NCBI RefSeq assembly: GCF_003667705.1
Contig: NZ_CP033019.1
Location: forward strand, 1,984,001-2,048,000
Origin: Janthinobacterium agaricidamnosum
Lineage (GTDB): Bacteria > Pseudomonadota > Gammaproteobacteria > Burkholderiales > Burkholderiaceae_D
Reading direction: 5' to 3'
DNA: 64,000 nucleotides
Shown: positions 1-8,126 of the stretch, in pieces
How the letters are laid out: each line of letters opens with the position of its first letter
Numbering within the stretch: the first letter of the stretch is position 1
Program-made: the position numbers and the translations under genes
The notes under the pieces: generated by a model
The model's input: the letters and a program-made list of their open reading frames with translations, nothing else
Database searches by the model: none
What the model was told of the DNA's origin: nothing

Positions 1-403
1 TCTCGTGCAGGCGCGGGAACATGGCGTAGGCTTCGGCCAGGCGCGCCGGCATGTGGCTGCGGTGCTCCTTCGGAAACGCGCCCATGATCAGGTTTTCTTC
101 CACGCTCATGTCGCGGAACGTCATGCGCCCCTCGGGGATCATCGTGACCCTCGCATCGCTCATCTTCCAGGTGGGCGTGCCGTTGATGGGTGTGCCGTCG
201 AGCGCGATGCTGCCCGCGCCCACAGGCAGCAAACCCATGATGGCGCGCAGCAGGGTCGTCTTGCCGGCCCCGTTCGGGCCGATGATGGTGGTCAGCTTGC
301 CCTTCTGGATCGAGAGCGACACGTCCCACAGCACATTGATGGCGCCATAGCCGGCGCGCAGATTACTAATTTCAAGCATCGTTTCAAGCATCGTTTCAGG
401 CAT
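1..403 (-). CDS. livF: Branched-chain amino acid-type ABC transporter ATPase LivF (3' end outside window)
   Basis: This is the N-terminal part of the second cytoplasmic ATPase of a HAAT-family importer. About 134 residues are visible, with Walker A GPNGAGKT near residue 43 and the LivF-like stretch IPEGRMTFRDMSVEENL. The start at 403 overlaps the livG stop by 8 bases. Two more in-frame ATGs at 391 and 379 come from a 12-bp tandem duplication, so the N-terminus reads ETML twice. The start could be any of the three. It is the last gene seen of a minus-strand transporter operon; the C-terminus lies beyond the window. Confidence 0.9.
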   Translation of the reverse strand, partial: MPETMLETMLEISNLRAGYGAINVLWDVSLSIQKGKLTTIIGPNGAGKTTLLRAIMGLLPVGAGSIALDGTPINGTPTWKMSDARVTMIPEGRMTFRDMSVEENLIMGAFPKEHRSHMPARLAEAYAMFPRLHE

Positions 404-1109
404 GAGCGGCTCCCGTATAGCTTTCGATGACGGCCGGATCGCGGAAGACGCAATCGGGCGTGCCGTCGGCGATCAGCTGGCCAAAATTGAGCACGGCCAC
501 GCGCTGGCACAGATTGCTGATGGTCTCGATGTCGTGCTCGATCATGACGATGCCCACGCCAAAGGCGGCGTGCAAGTCCTTGAGCATGCCCATGAAGCGG
601 CGCTTGCCGTTCGTTTCCAGGCCCGCCAGCACTTCGTCTAACAGCAGCAGTTTCGGATTGGTGGCCAGCGCCTTGGCCACTTCCAGCGCTTTCAATTCCG
701 TCAGCGCCAGTTCGCTGGCCGCGTCGCGTTGCGCCTTGTCCGCCAGGCTCGTGAAATCGAGGATTTCATCGATCTTGCGCATGTCCACCTTGCCCGTGCC
801 GAAGCGCTGCGCCACGACGAGGTTTTCGCGCACCGTCAATTCATGCATCGGTTGCGGGATCTGGAAGGTGCGGCCCAGCCCCAGGCGGGCGCGCTGGTAC
901 ATGGGCGTGGCCATGATGTCGCGTCCCTCGAAGCGGATGCTGCCGCCGGTGGGGCGCACCAGGCCGGAAATGGCGTTGAACAGGGTGGTCTTGCCGGCGC
1001 CGTTCGCGCCCACAAGGCCGATCACGTCGTGGCTGCCCACTTTTAACGTGACAGAATCGACGGCCGTCAGGCCGCCGAAGCGCACGGACACATTATCGAG
1101 TTCAAGCAT
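396..1109 (-). CDS. livG: Branched-chain amino acid-type ABC transporter ATPase LivG
   Basis: 237-residue cytoplasmic ATPase that pairs with LivF to drive the LivHM permease. Walker A GANGAGKT lies at residues 34-41 and Walker B LLLLDEVLAGL is clear. The ABC signature is unusual: where LSxGQ/E is expected the protein reads LALTELKALEVAKAL. From memory, some HAAT ATPases carry such divergent signatures, so I read it as a subfamily trait rather than damage. It overlaps livM by 8 bases and livF by 8 bases, consistent with translational coupling. Confidence 0.93.
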   Translation of the reverse strand: MLELDNVSVRFGGLTAVDSVTLKVGSHDVIGLVGANGAGKTTLFNAISGLVRPTGGSIRFEGRDIMATPMYQRARLGLGRTFQIPQPMHELTVRENLVVAQRFGTGKVDMRKIDEILDFTSLADKAQRDAASELALTELKALEVAKALATNPKLLLLDEVLAGLETNGKRRFMGMLKDLHAAFGVGIVMIEHDIETISNLCQRVAVLNFGQLIADGTPDCVFRDPAVIESYTGAAHA

Positions 1110-2076
1110 GTTGTTTCTCCTTCGTTTTGAAGGTGTTTTTCAGCCATTTTTGCAGCAGCGGCAGCAAGCCGTTCGGGCTGAAGACGATCATCGCCACCAG
1201 CAGCACGCCCAGCACCAGCTGGTGGCCCGTGGGGATCAGCGACTTGAAAATGAGCTGGTCGACCAGGTAGACCACGACGGCGCCCAGCACGGGGCCGAGT
1301 ATCGTGCGGTAGCCGCCGAAGATGGCCGCCACGATCGGCAAGGTCACCCACAGGCTGTTGAAGGCGTAGTCGGGCTCGAGGAAGTTGATGTAGTGGGCGT
1401 TGAAGGCGCCGAACAGGCCCGCCATGAAGGCCGACACGAGCAGCATCGCGCCTTTCAGCAAGGTGCTGTTGACGCCGACGACGCGCGTGGCGTCCTCGCT
1501 GTCGTGCATGGCGCGCAGGGCGATGCCGTAGTGGCTGGCGCGGATGTGGCTGTAGGCAAAGGCGCACGCCACCACCAGGGTCAGCACCACCAGGTAGGCG
1601 CCCGTCTTGCTGGCCAGATCAAAACCGAAGACGGTGGGTAAAGCCGGGATATTGTTGATGCCGCCGGCGCCGCCCGTCACGGCACTCCATTCCGTGGCCA
1701 GGATGCGGAAGATGTGGGCGTAGGCGAGGATGGCCAGCGCAAAATACGGCCCGCGCAGCCGCAGCACGGGCAGCATGATGACGGCGGCGATGGCCGCGCC
1801 CGCGCCGCCCAGCAGCATGGCGGCAAACACGGGCAAGCCCAGTTTCACGGTGGCCAGCGCGGAGACATACGCCCCCACGCCGAAGAACGCGGCATGGCCG
1901 AAGCTGACCATGCCGCCCAAATTGCCCAGCAGGGCCCAGGACATGGCCACGCCGCCGATGATCAGGGCCGCCACCACCATGCTCATCACATACTGGTTGG
2001 CGCCCAGGGCCAGCGGCACGGCGACATACGCGGCCAGCAGCAGGATTGCCGTGGAAATCAAAGTGGAGCGCTTCAT
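1102..2076 (-). CDS. livM: Branched-chain amino acid-type ABC transporter permease LivM
   Basis: 324-residue inner-membrane permease. The start MKRSTLISTAILLL was chosen because its ATG overlaps the livH stop (ATGA); a longer reading frame upstream only shadows livH. It has multiple hydrophobic helices and the permease signature region GPYFALAILAYAHIFR followed by a conserved cytoplasmic loop around ASHYGIALRAMHDSEDATRVVGVN. With LivH it forms the transmembrane channel for the substrate delivered by the binding protein encoded at 3050-4216. Confidence 0.93.
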   Translation of the reverse strand: MKRSTLISTAILLLAAYVAVPLALGANQYVMSMVVAALIIGGVAMSWALLGNLGGMVSFGHAAFFGVGAYVSALATVKLGLPVFAAMLLGGAGAAIAAVIMLPVLRLRGPYFALAILAYAHIFRILATEWSAVTGGAGGINNIPALPTVFGFDLASKTGAYLVVLTLVVACAFAYSHIRASHYGIALRAMHDSEDATRVVGVNSTLLKGAMLLVSAFMAGLFGAFNAHYINFLEPDYAFNSLWVTLPIVAAIFGGYRTILGPVLGAVVVYLVDQLIFKSLIPTGHQLVLGVLLVAMIVFSPNGLLPLLQKWLKNTFKTKEKQHA

Positions 2077-2945
2077 CCGCGCCTCCGTTGTGCGCCGAAC
2101 AGGCCGTTCGGCATGATGAACAGCACCAGCAGGAACAGCACCATGCCCGACAATTCCTGCAGCGCGGAGCTGGCCAGGGTGACGGTCAAGGCTTCGGCCA
2201 CGCCCAGCAGCACGGCGGCCAGCAGCACGCCCGGTATCGAGCCGATGCCGGCCAGTACCGTGATGATGAAGGCTTTCACCGTCAGCGCGCCGCCGTAGGC
2301 GGGCTGGATCACGCCATAGCTGAACAAGGCGACGCCGGCGAAGGCGGCCAGGATGCCGGCGACCAGAAACGACACCAGTTCCGTGCGGCCCGGATCGATG
2401 CCCATCAGCTTGGCCGCGTCGCGGTTGCTGGACACGGCGCGCACGGCGCGGCCATACCAGCTGGTCGACAGCCAGCGCCACAGGGCCGCCATCAGCACCA
2501 GGCTGACGCCGAAGAAAATCACTTCACTGCGCATGCTGAAAAACGGGCCGATCTCGAAGCCTTCCTGCAGCCAGCTTGACGAGGTCGAGCGGATGTCGGC
2601 CTTCCATACCAGCAAAATGAAATTGGTGAGGATCACGCCGATGCCGTAGGTGAGGATCAGCGAATTGATTTCGCGGTCTTTCTTGATGCGGCTGACGATC
2701 AGGTAGACGCCCACGGACGTCAGGCTGACGATCACCAGCGCGATGGGAATGGCGAACATCGGCCCCAGGCCCAGGCCCGATTCCACGCTGTAGGCGATGT
2801 AGGCGGCCAGCAGCACCAGTTCGCCGTGCGCCAGGTTGATCACTTTCATGGTGCCGAAGACCAGCGCCAGTCCCAGTGCGATCAGGGCGTAGGAGCCGCC
2901 CTGCAGCAAGCCCGAATACAGGGCTTGCAAGATTAATTCTGTCAT
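2073..2945 (-). CDS. livH: Branched-chain amino acid-type ABC transporter permease LivH
   Basis: 290-residue inner-membrane permease of the HAAT importer. The N-terminus reads LQALYSGLLQGGSYALIALGL, followed by the typical GTMKVINLAHGELVLLAAY. A cytoplasmic coupling loop lies near SSNRDAAKLMGIDPGRTELVSF. It overlaps livM by 4 bases and lies about 100 bases downstream of the substrate-binding protein gene. The 104-bp gap between them shows no clear terminator, so co-transcription is likely. Confidence 0.94.
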   Translation of the reverse strand: MTELILQALYSGLLQGGSYALIALGLALVFGTMKVINLAHGELVLLAAYIAYSVESGLGLGPMFAIPIALVIVSLTSVGVYLIVSRIKKDREINSLILTYGIGVILTNFILLVWKADIRSTSSSWLQEGFEIGPFFSMRSEVIFFGVSLVLMAALWRWLSTSWYGRAVRAVSSNRDAAKLMGIDPGRTELVSFLVAGILAAFAGVALFSYGVIQPAYGGALTVKAFIITVLAGIGSIPGVLLAAVLLGVAEALTVTLASSALQELSGMVLFLLVLFIMPNGLFGAQRRRG

Positions 2946-3049
2946 ATCGTCATCCCGTCAGGCGGCCCAGGCGCATCGCGAAGAGGCACCAGGACCGCCG
3001 TTCATCGGTGCACGCCCGGCGGGCGCGCGCGTGTGCAGCGGGAGGCTGC

Positions 3050-4216
3050 TTACCAGGGCAGGGCAGGATAGTTCAGCTTGCCCGTCGCGTGTTCCTTCGG
3101 CCAGACGATCACCACTTTCTTGTCCTGGTGCTGCGCCATGCGGTGCACGAAGTTCTGGTTGTCGCCGTTGGCGGCGAACTGCACGCGGCCGATCAGGGTT
3201 TCGCGGTCCGTCTTGCGCATCTCGTCGGCCACGCCGCCTTTCTTGAGCGTGCCCTTGTCGGCCGCGCGCGCGATCGCTTCGAACAGCAGCATCGACTGCA
3301 CATAGCCGAACTGGCCCAGGTAGTCCGGCTCCTTCTTGTACAGCTGCTTGTAGGCGTCGCTGAAGGCCTTGCCGTCGGCCGTCTTGAATTCCGTCGGGAA
3401 GGGCAGAAGGGCCGTGCCGAAGACGTTCGGCATCAGGTCGGGGAAGTCGGCCGCCATCTTCGGCGTGGCCAGCGACCACACGCCCACCATGGCCTTGATC
3501 TTCGGTTTCAGCACGCGGGCGGCGCGGATGATGCCCACGTAGTCGTTTTCGTAGCCGACCATGGCCACCACTTCCGATTTGTCCTGCAGCTTGATCTTGT
3601 TGATGATGGGCTTGAAGTCGGTAATGGCCGGGTCGAACGAGTGCGTCGTCACCTTCACGCCCTTGGCCGCCAGGGCCTTTTCCACGTCCTTGGCCAGGCC
3701 CGTGGTGGCATCCTTGGTCGAATACACGATGGAGACGGACTTGGCGCCCACATCCTGCAGCAGTCCCAGCATGGCTTTTTCGTAGCCGGCCGTGTTATTG
3801 ATGCGGAAAAAATTCTTGCGTCCGCTGGCCACCAGGCTGTCGTCCACGCCGCCCGAGGTGATGTAGACCAGGCCCAGTTTATTGGCCGTGTCCGAGGCGG
3901 GCGAGATATTGTTCGAGCCATAGCCGCCCGTGATGGCCACCACGCCCTGGCTGGCCAGCTTTTCCACGGCGGCGATGGCCTTGGCGGGCGCCGATTCGTC
4001 GTCGACGGTGATGATCTTGATGGTGTGCTTGCCGTTGGTCTTGTTGAATACCTCGGCCGCGACCATGATCCCTTCCTGCATGCCGGCGCCGACCCGCGCC
4101 AGGTTGCCCGTCAGCGGGATTTCCGCGCCGACCAGGAATTCGTCGGCGCTGGCCTGTGCAATCCAGGCGCTGGCAACCAGCGCTGCCATGGCGATGCGTG
4201 TGTAGGTGCGTTTCAT
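3050..4216 (-). CDS. Periplasmic substrate-binding protein, LivK/HAAT family
   Basis: 388-residue periplasmic binding protein (Peripla_BP_6 type). The Sec signal peptide MKRTYTRIAMAALVASAWIA is followed by a mature start near DEFLVGAEIPLTGNLARVG, the usual first strand of this family. A GGAGGAG ribosome site precedes the ATG. It delivers substrate to LivHM. Because it follows an acyl-CoA ligase and an acyl-CoA dehydrogenase, its ligand is more likely a carboxylic or aromatic acid than leucine; that is inference from context only. No liv gene symbol is given for this reason. Confidence 0.88.
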   Translation of the reverse strand: MKRTYTRIAMAALVASAWIAQASADEFLVGAEIPLTGNLARVGAGMQEGIMVAAEVFNKTNGKHTIKIITVDDESAPAKAIAAVEKLASQGVVAITGGYGSNNISPASDTANKLGLVYITSGGVDDSLVASGRKNFFRINNTAGYEKAMLGLLQDVGAKSVSIVYSTKDATTGLAKDVEKALAAKGVKVTTHSFDPAITDFKPIINKIKLQDKSEVVAMVGYENDYVGIIRAARVLKPKIKAMVGVWSLATPKMAADFPDLMPNVFGTALLPFPTEFKTADGKAFSDAYKQLYKKEPDYLGQFGYVQSMLLFEAIARAADKGTLKKGGVADEMRKTDRETLIGRVQFAANGDNQNFVHRMAQHQDKKVVIVWPKEHATGKLNYPALPW

Positions 4217-4276
4217 CGTGTCTCCTCCGGTGATGTGGCTTGGTTTTATTGTCGGGTCTGCTACTACATGGTCAAC

Positions 4277-5815
4277 TTATCGTGCATTCTGCGCCATTTG
4301 CCGCAGCTGCCCCTTTAAAATCTTGCCTGTGGCCGCTGCCGGCAGCGCTTCCATGACGATGATGGCGGACGGGCACTTGTACGGCGACAGGGTCTGCGCC
4401 AGCCAGGCCTGCAATTCTGCCACGCTGGCGGGCTGGCGCGGGTCCAGCTCCACGTAGGCGATGACGTCCTCGTTGCCATCGGCCAGGGTGCGCCCGACCA
4501 CGGCCGACTGCACCACGGAAGCGTGGGCGTTCAGGGCCGTTTCCACTTCCAGCGGATACACATTGAAGCCGGAGCGGATGATCAATTCCTTGGTGCGGCC
4601 CACGATGAACAGGGCGCCGTCCGTGTCCTGGCGCGCCATGTCGCCCGTATTGAGCCAGCCGCCGTCGCGCATGGTGGCCGCCGTCATGGCCGGTTCGCGG
4701 TAATAGCCGGCCATGATGTTCGGCCCGCGTATCCACAGTTCCCCCGGCTGGCCCGGCGTCACGTCCCGGCCGGTCACGTCGACCACGCGCACTTCCACGC
4801 CGGGAATCGGCGTGCCCACGGAATCGTCGCGGCGCGGCGTTTCCAGGCGCGTCTGGCTGATGGTGGGGGCGCTTTCCGTCATGCCGTAGCCATTGTGCAG
4901 CGCGGTACCCAGCAGCTTTTCCACCTCGTGCTTGAGCGAGGGCGCCAGCGGCGAGCCGCCCGCATACGCAAAGCGCAGCCGCGTGGGCAGCGGCGTATCG
5001 GCGCCGCCCAGGGTTTGCAGCAGCTTGGCGTACATAGCGGGCACGCCCTGCACGATGGTCAGACCGTCGTCCTTCAGTGCCGAGAGCAGGCCGTCGACGG
5101 AAAAGCGCGGCACCAGGTACAGTGCGGCGCCCGCATACAGGGTGCCCAGGGCCACCGAGGCCAGGCCGTACACGTGCGAAATCGGCAGCACGCCATAGGC
5201 GCGGTCGGTGCTGGTCAGGCCGCGCAGGGTGCTGGAGACGGCGGCGATGAACAGCAGGTTGCGGTGCGTGAGCATCACGCCCTTCGACTGCCCGGTGGTG
5301 CCCGTCGTGTAGATCAGCGCGGCAACCTGTTCGTTGCCGGGCACCGTGTCTTCCGCGATGGCCGCCTCGTTCAAGTCGCCCGCCAGCAGCTCGCCCATGC
5401 CGTCGACCGTGGCGCTGGCCGCGCCCAGACGTGCCGCATGCGCGGCCGCTTCCGGCGAGGCGCCGGCCAGGAACAGCATCCTCCGCGCCGAACTGTGCGC
5501 GGCGATGGTGTCGATCTCGCGCGCCGACAGACGCGCATTGACGTTGACGATCCAGGCGTCGATGCTGGCGGCAGCAAAAATCAGCGCCACCTGCAGCGCG
5601 CAGTTCTCGCCCACCACCATCAGGCGGTCGCCGGCGCGCACGTCCAGCTGGCGCAGCAGCTGCGCGGCGCTGTCCACACCGTGCTGCAGCTGGGCGTAGG
5701 TCCAGCTGCGCCCACCTTCATGCAGCGCGGGCGCGTCGGGCGCGCGCGTCGCCCAATAGATGGAGATGGCCGACAGGCGCGCCGGCAAGTGGGCCAGCAG
5801 GGCGGGAATGTCCAT
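4277..5815 (-). CDS. AMP-dependent acyl-CoA synthetase/ligase
   Basis: 512-residue ANL-superfamily enzyme that activates a carboxylic acid to its CoA thioester through an acyl-AMP. Visible motifs: P-loop YTTGTTGQSKGVMLTHRNL (A3), YGMTESAP (A5), NTGDMARQD (A7) and the C-terminal lysine motif SPYKCPSAI...TGKILKGQL. The ATG at 5815 is preferred over the GTG at 5830 because AAGGAGG sits just before it. It begins 11 bases after the dehydrogenase stop, so the two are co-translated. The acid substrate is not evident; medium-chain or aromatic acids are possible. Confidence 0.88.
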   Translation of the reverse strand: MDIPALLAHLPARLSAISIYWATRAPDAPALHEGGRSWTYAQLQHGVDSAAQLLRQLDVRAGDRLMVVGENCALQVALIFAAASIDAWIVNVNARLSAREIDTIAAHSSARRMLFLAGASPEAAAHAARLGAASATVDGMGELLAGDLNEAAIAEDTVPGNEQVAALIYTTGTTGQSKGVMLTHRNLLFIAAVSSTLRGLTSTDRAYGVLPISHVYGLASVALGTLYAGAALYLVPRFSVDGLLSALKDDGLTIVQGVPAMYAKLLQTLGGADTPLPTRLRFAYAGGSPLAPSLKHEVEKLLGTALHNGYGMTESAPTISQTRLETPRRDDSVGTPIPGVEVRVVDVTGRDVTPGQPGELWIRGPNIMAGYYREPAMTAATMRDGGWLNTGDMARQDTDGALFIVGRTKELIIRSGFNVYPLEVETALNAHASVVQSAVVGRTLADGNEDVIAYVELDPRQPASVAELQAWLAQTLSPYKCPSAIIVMEALPAAATGKILKGQLRQMAQNAR

Positions 5816-5826
5816 CGCGGCCTCCT

Positions 5827-6981
5827 TCACTTTTGTGCTGCCTTGATCATGTTGCGGGCGATGACGATCTGCTGGATCTGCGTCGTGCCTTCGTAGATGC
5901 GGAACAGGCGCACGTCGCGGTAGAAGCGCTCGGCCGCGTATTCGCTGATGTAGCCGGCGCCGCCGTGGATCTGCACGGAGCGGTCAGCGACTCTGCCGCA
6001 CATTTCGGAAGCGAACAGCTTGCAGCACGACGCTTCTGTCGAGATGTCTTCCTTGTTGTCGCGCCGCCGCGCGGCGTCGAGCACCATGCTGCGCGCCGCA
6101 TAGATTTCCGCCTTGCTGTCGGCCAGCATGGCCTGGATCAGCTGGAATTCCGCGATGGGCTGGCCGAACTGCTGGCGTTCCATCGCGTAGGCGAGGGCGT
6201 CGGCCAGCATGCGTTCGGCCGCGCCCACGCAGACGGCGGCGATGTGCAGCCGGCCCTTGTCGAGCACCTTCATGGCTGTCTTGAAACCCACGCCTTCCTT
6301 GCCGCCGATGACGTTCGCGGCCGGCACGCGGCAATTTTCAAAGATGACGTCGCAGGTATGCGCGCCTTGCTGGCCCATTTTCTTATCTATTTTGCCCAGC
6401 GAGAGGCCCGGCGTATCCTTTTCCACGATGAAGGCGGAAATGGCCGAGGCGCCCCGCTTGACGGGGTCCGTGCGGGCCATGACGGTAAAGATGCTCGCTT
6501 CGGGCGCGTTGGTGATGTAGCGCTTGCTGCCGTTGAGGATATAGAAGTCGCCGTCGCGCACGGCCGAGGTGCGCAGCGAGGCCGCATCGGAGCCCGATCC
6601 CGCTTCCGTCAGCGCGAAGGAGCCGATGATCTCGCCGGCCGCCAGCTTGGGCAGATAGTATTGTTTTTGCGCTTCCGTGCCGTCAATCACGATGCCTTGC
6701 GAACCGATGCCGTTGTTCGTGCCGATCAGCGAGCGGAAGGCGGGCGAGGTGCGGGCGATTTCAAACGCGACGCGCACTTCCTCTTCCATGCTCAGTTCCA
6801 GGCCGCCGTAGGCTTCCGGAATGGACAGGCCGAACAGGCCCAGTTCGCGCATCTGCGCCACGATGGCGGGCGGGATCGTGTCCGTTTCAGCCACCAGCGC
6901 CTCGTTCGGCACCAGCACTTCGCGGACGAAACGGGCGATGCTGTCGAGCAGAATGTTCAGGGTTTCTTCGTCGCGTATCAT
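5827..6981 (-). CDS. Acyl-CoA dehydrogenase
   Basis: 384-residue FAD-dependent acyl-CoA dehydrogenase that introduces an alpha,beta double bond into an acyl-CoA. Family signatures are ALTEAGSGSDAASLRTSA, the C-terminal QIHGGAGYISEY and RIYEGTTQIQ, whose glutamate is the usual catalytic base position. Length is normal for the family. It is first in the catabolic block after the IclR regulator gene, and its product would act on the CoA ester made by the ligase encoded immediately downstream. Confidence 0.9.
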   Translation of the reverse strand: MIRDEETLNILLDSIARFVREVLVPNEALVAETDTIPPAIVAQMRELGLFGLSIPEAYGGLELSMEEEVRVAFEIARTSPAFRSLIGTNNGIGSQGIVIDGTEAQKQYYLPKLAAGEIIGSFALTEAGSGSDAASLRTSAVRDGDFYILNGSKRYITNAPEASIFTVMARTDPVKRGASAISAFIVEKDTPGLSLGKIDKKMGQQGAHTCDVIFENCRVPAANVIGGKEGVGFKTAMKVLDKGRLHIAAVCVGAAERMLADALAYAMERQQFGQPIAEFQLIQAMLADSKAEIYAARSMVLDAARRRDNKEDISTEASCCKLFASEMCGRVADRSVQIHGGAGYISEYAAERFYRDVRLFRIYEGTTQIQQIVIARNMIKAAQK

Positions 6982-7032
6982 CGGGTTCCTCGGCGCTATG
7001 ATTTGATCTGTTGTTGAGAGGGGGCGCGCAGT

Positions 7033-7869
7033 CTAACCGCGGCCCAGGTTTTTTTCCACTGTCTTGACCAGGGCCACCAGACGCGGACCCAGGTCCGATT
7101 CGAGTTTTTCGCGCGACAGCAAAAAGGCGGGGCCGCCGCAATTGAAGGCCATCACCTGTTCGCCATCGGCGCCCAGCATGGGCACGCCCACGGCATGCAC
7201 GTCGTTCTGCCATTCGCCGGCCGAGATGCAAAAGCCCCGGTCCTGGTAATCCTTGAAGCCTTGCTCGATGCCGGCCTTGATGCGCGGCCAGCGTTCCGTT
7301 TCGTGCACGCGCGCATGGTCCATCAGATAGTCGCGCTCGGCCTGCGGCAGGATGCACAGCAGGGCCTTGCCCATGGCCGTCGTCATCAGGGGAATGCGCG
7401 AGCCGACGTCGAGGCGCAGCGTGACGTTGGCGCTGCTGCGGCAGGTTTCCACGTACACCATGCTGAGGCGGTCGCGCGTGCCCAGCGACACGGACGCCTG
7501 CGCATGTTCGGCCAGTTCCTCCATCAGCGGGCGCGCCATCTTGCGCACGTCCAGGTTCGACAGCATGCGGTAGCCGAGGGCCAGCACGCCGGCGCCCAGC
7601 TGGTACTTGCCCAGGTTGTCCGAGTAATTGAGGTAGCCGAGTTTGGTGAGGGTGTAGGTGAGGCGCGAAATGGTGGGCTTGGGGATGCCCGTGCGCTTGG
7701 CCATGTCCGCATTCGACAGGAACACTTCGCCGGGGCGAAAGCACCGCAGCACTTCGAGGCCGCGCGCCAGCGCGTTGACGAACTGGCGGTCCTTGCCTTC
7801 CTCGTCATCGCTGAAGACGATGATTTCCGGATCTGCTGCGGCCTGAATATTTGTCATATTTGCATTCAT
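7033..7869 (-). CDS. IclR-family transcriptional regulator
   Basis: 278-residue regulator with an N-terminal winged helix-turn-helix (ALARGLEVLRCFRP...NADMAKRTGIPKPTISRLTYTLTKLGYL, about residues 33-80) and a C-terminal effector-binding GAF-like domain. GGGAG precedes the ATG at 7869; a second in-frame ATG is at 7857. It lies 51 bp upstream of the dehydrogenase gene on the same strand and probably controls the acid uptake and activation block. IclR members often sense the pathway substrate; which one is unknown here. Confidence 0.9.
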   Translation of the reverse strand: MNANMTNIQAAADPEIIVFSDDEEGKDRQFVNALARGLEVLRCFRPGEVFLSNADMAKRTGIPKPTISRLTYTLTKLGYLNYSDNLGKYQLGAGVLALGYRMLSNLDVRKMARPLMEELAEHAQASVSLGTRDRLSMVYVETCRSSANVTLRLDVGSRIPLMTTAMGKALLCILPQAERDYLMDHARVHETERWPRIKAGIEQGFKDYQDRGFCISAGEWQNDVHAVGVPMLGADGEQVMAFNCGGPAFLLSREKLESDLGPRLVALVKTVEKNLGRG

Positions 7870-8021
7870 TTGCTGGCTCCCTGGAAATCAGTTTGCCTAG
7901 CCGGCTCCCGCATGTCAACCGTTTTGTGAAACATTCGTTCGCACAGCGAAATGGTGCGGTGCATGAAAAATCGCCGGGAAATTGACTTGCGCGCCCGTTT
8001 TGCCTCTCCCCGCTTGAGCAT

Positions 8022-8045
8022 CGCTATATACGTCTGTATATTGCG
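8022..8045. promoter_or_regulatory. ModE-box-like palindrome, distal copy
   Basis: The 24-bp inverted repeat is CGCTATATA-N6-TATATTGCG with one mismatch between half-sites. It resembles the molybdate-responsive ModE operator as I remember it (CGTTATAT half-sites around a short spacer). It lies 82 bp upstream of the TonB receptor start and 69 bp, centre to centre, from a second copy. No ModE gene is in the window. Confidence 0.6.
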
Positions 8046-8056
8046 CTGTTGGATGA

Positions 8057-8084
8057 CGGCCGCCGCACGAGTGGCCGCTTTTTT
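8057..8084 (+). terminator. Small terminator-like hairpin in the receptor leader
   Basis: CGGCC and GGCCG form a short stem around an 11-nt loop, followed by a run of six T. It sits between the two ModE-like palindromes, upstream of the receptor start. A five-pair stem is weak, so this may be chance or a leader attenuator. Confidence 0.3.
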
Positions 8085-8090
8085 GCATAT

Positions 8091-8114
8091 CGCTATATAA
8101 AACGATATATAACG
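8091..8114. promoter_or_regulatory. ModE-box-like palindrome, proximal copy
   Basis: CGCTATATA-N6-TATATAACG, again 24 bp with six-base spacing and one mismatch. The right half matches the canonical CGTTATATA half-site exactly when read on the other strand. It ends directly at the receptor ribosome site (GGAAGAG), so a bound repressor could block both promoter clearance and initiation. Confidence 0.65.
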
Positions 8115-8126
8115 GAAGAGAACAAG

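Noticed and set aside
1102..2481. 459-residue version of LivM
   Set aside because: The first 135 residues are a shadow of livH in another frame. The ATGA overlap marks the start at 2076.
8022..8114. Fur box reading of the receptor operators
   Set aside because: The half-sites CGNTATATA with a 6-bp spacer do not match the GATAATGATAATCATTATC type; ModE fits better.
8049..8126. Longer N-terminus for the TonB receptor
   Set aside because: The extra 26 residues would be encoded by the second operator palindrome and are followed by the true signal peptide and ribosome site at 8127.
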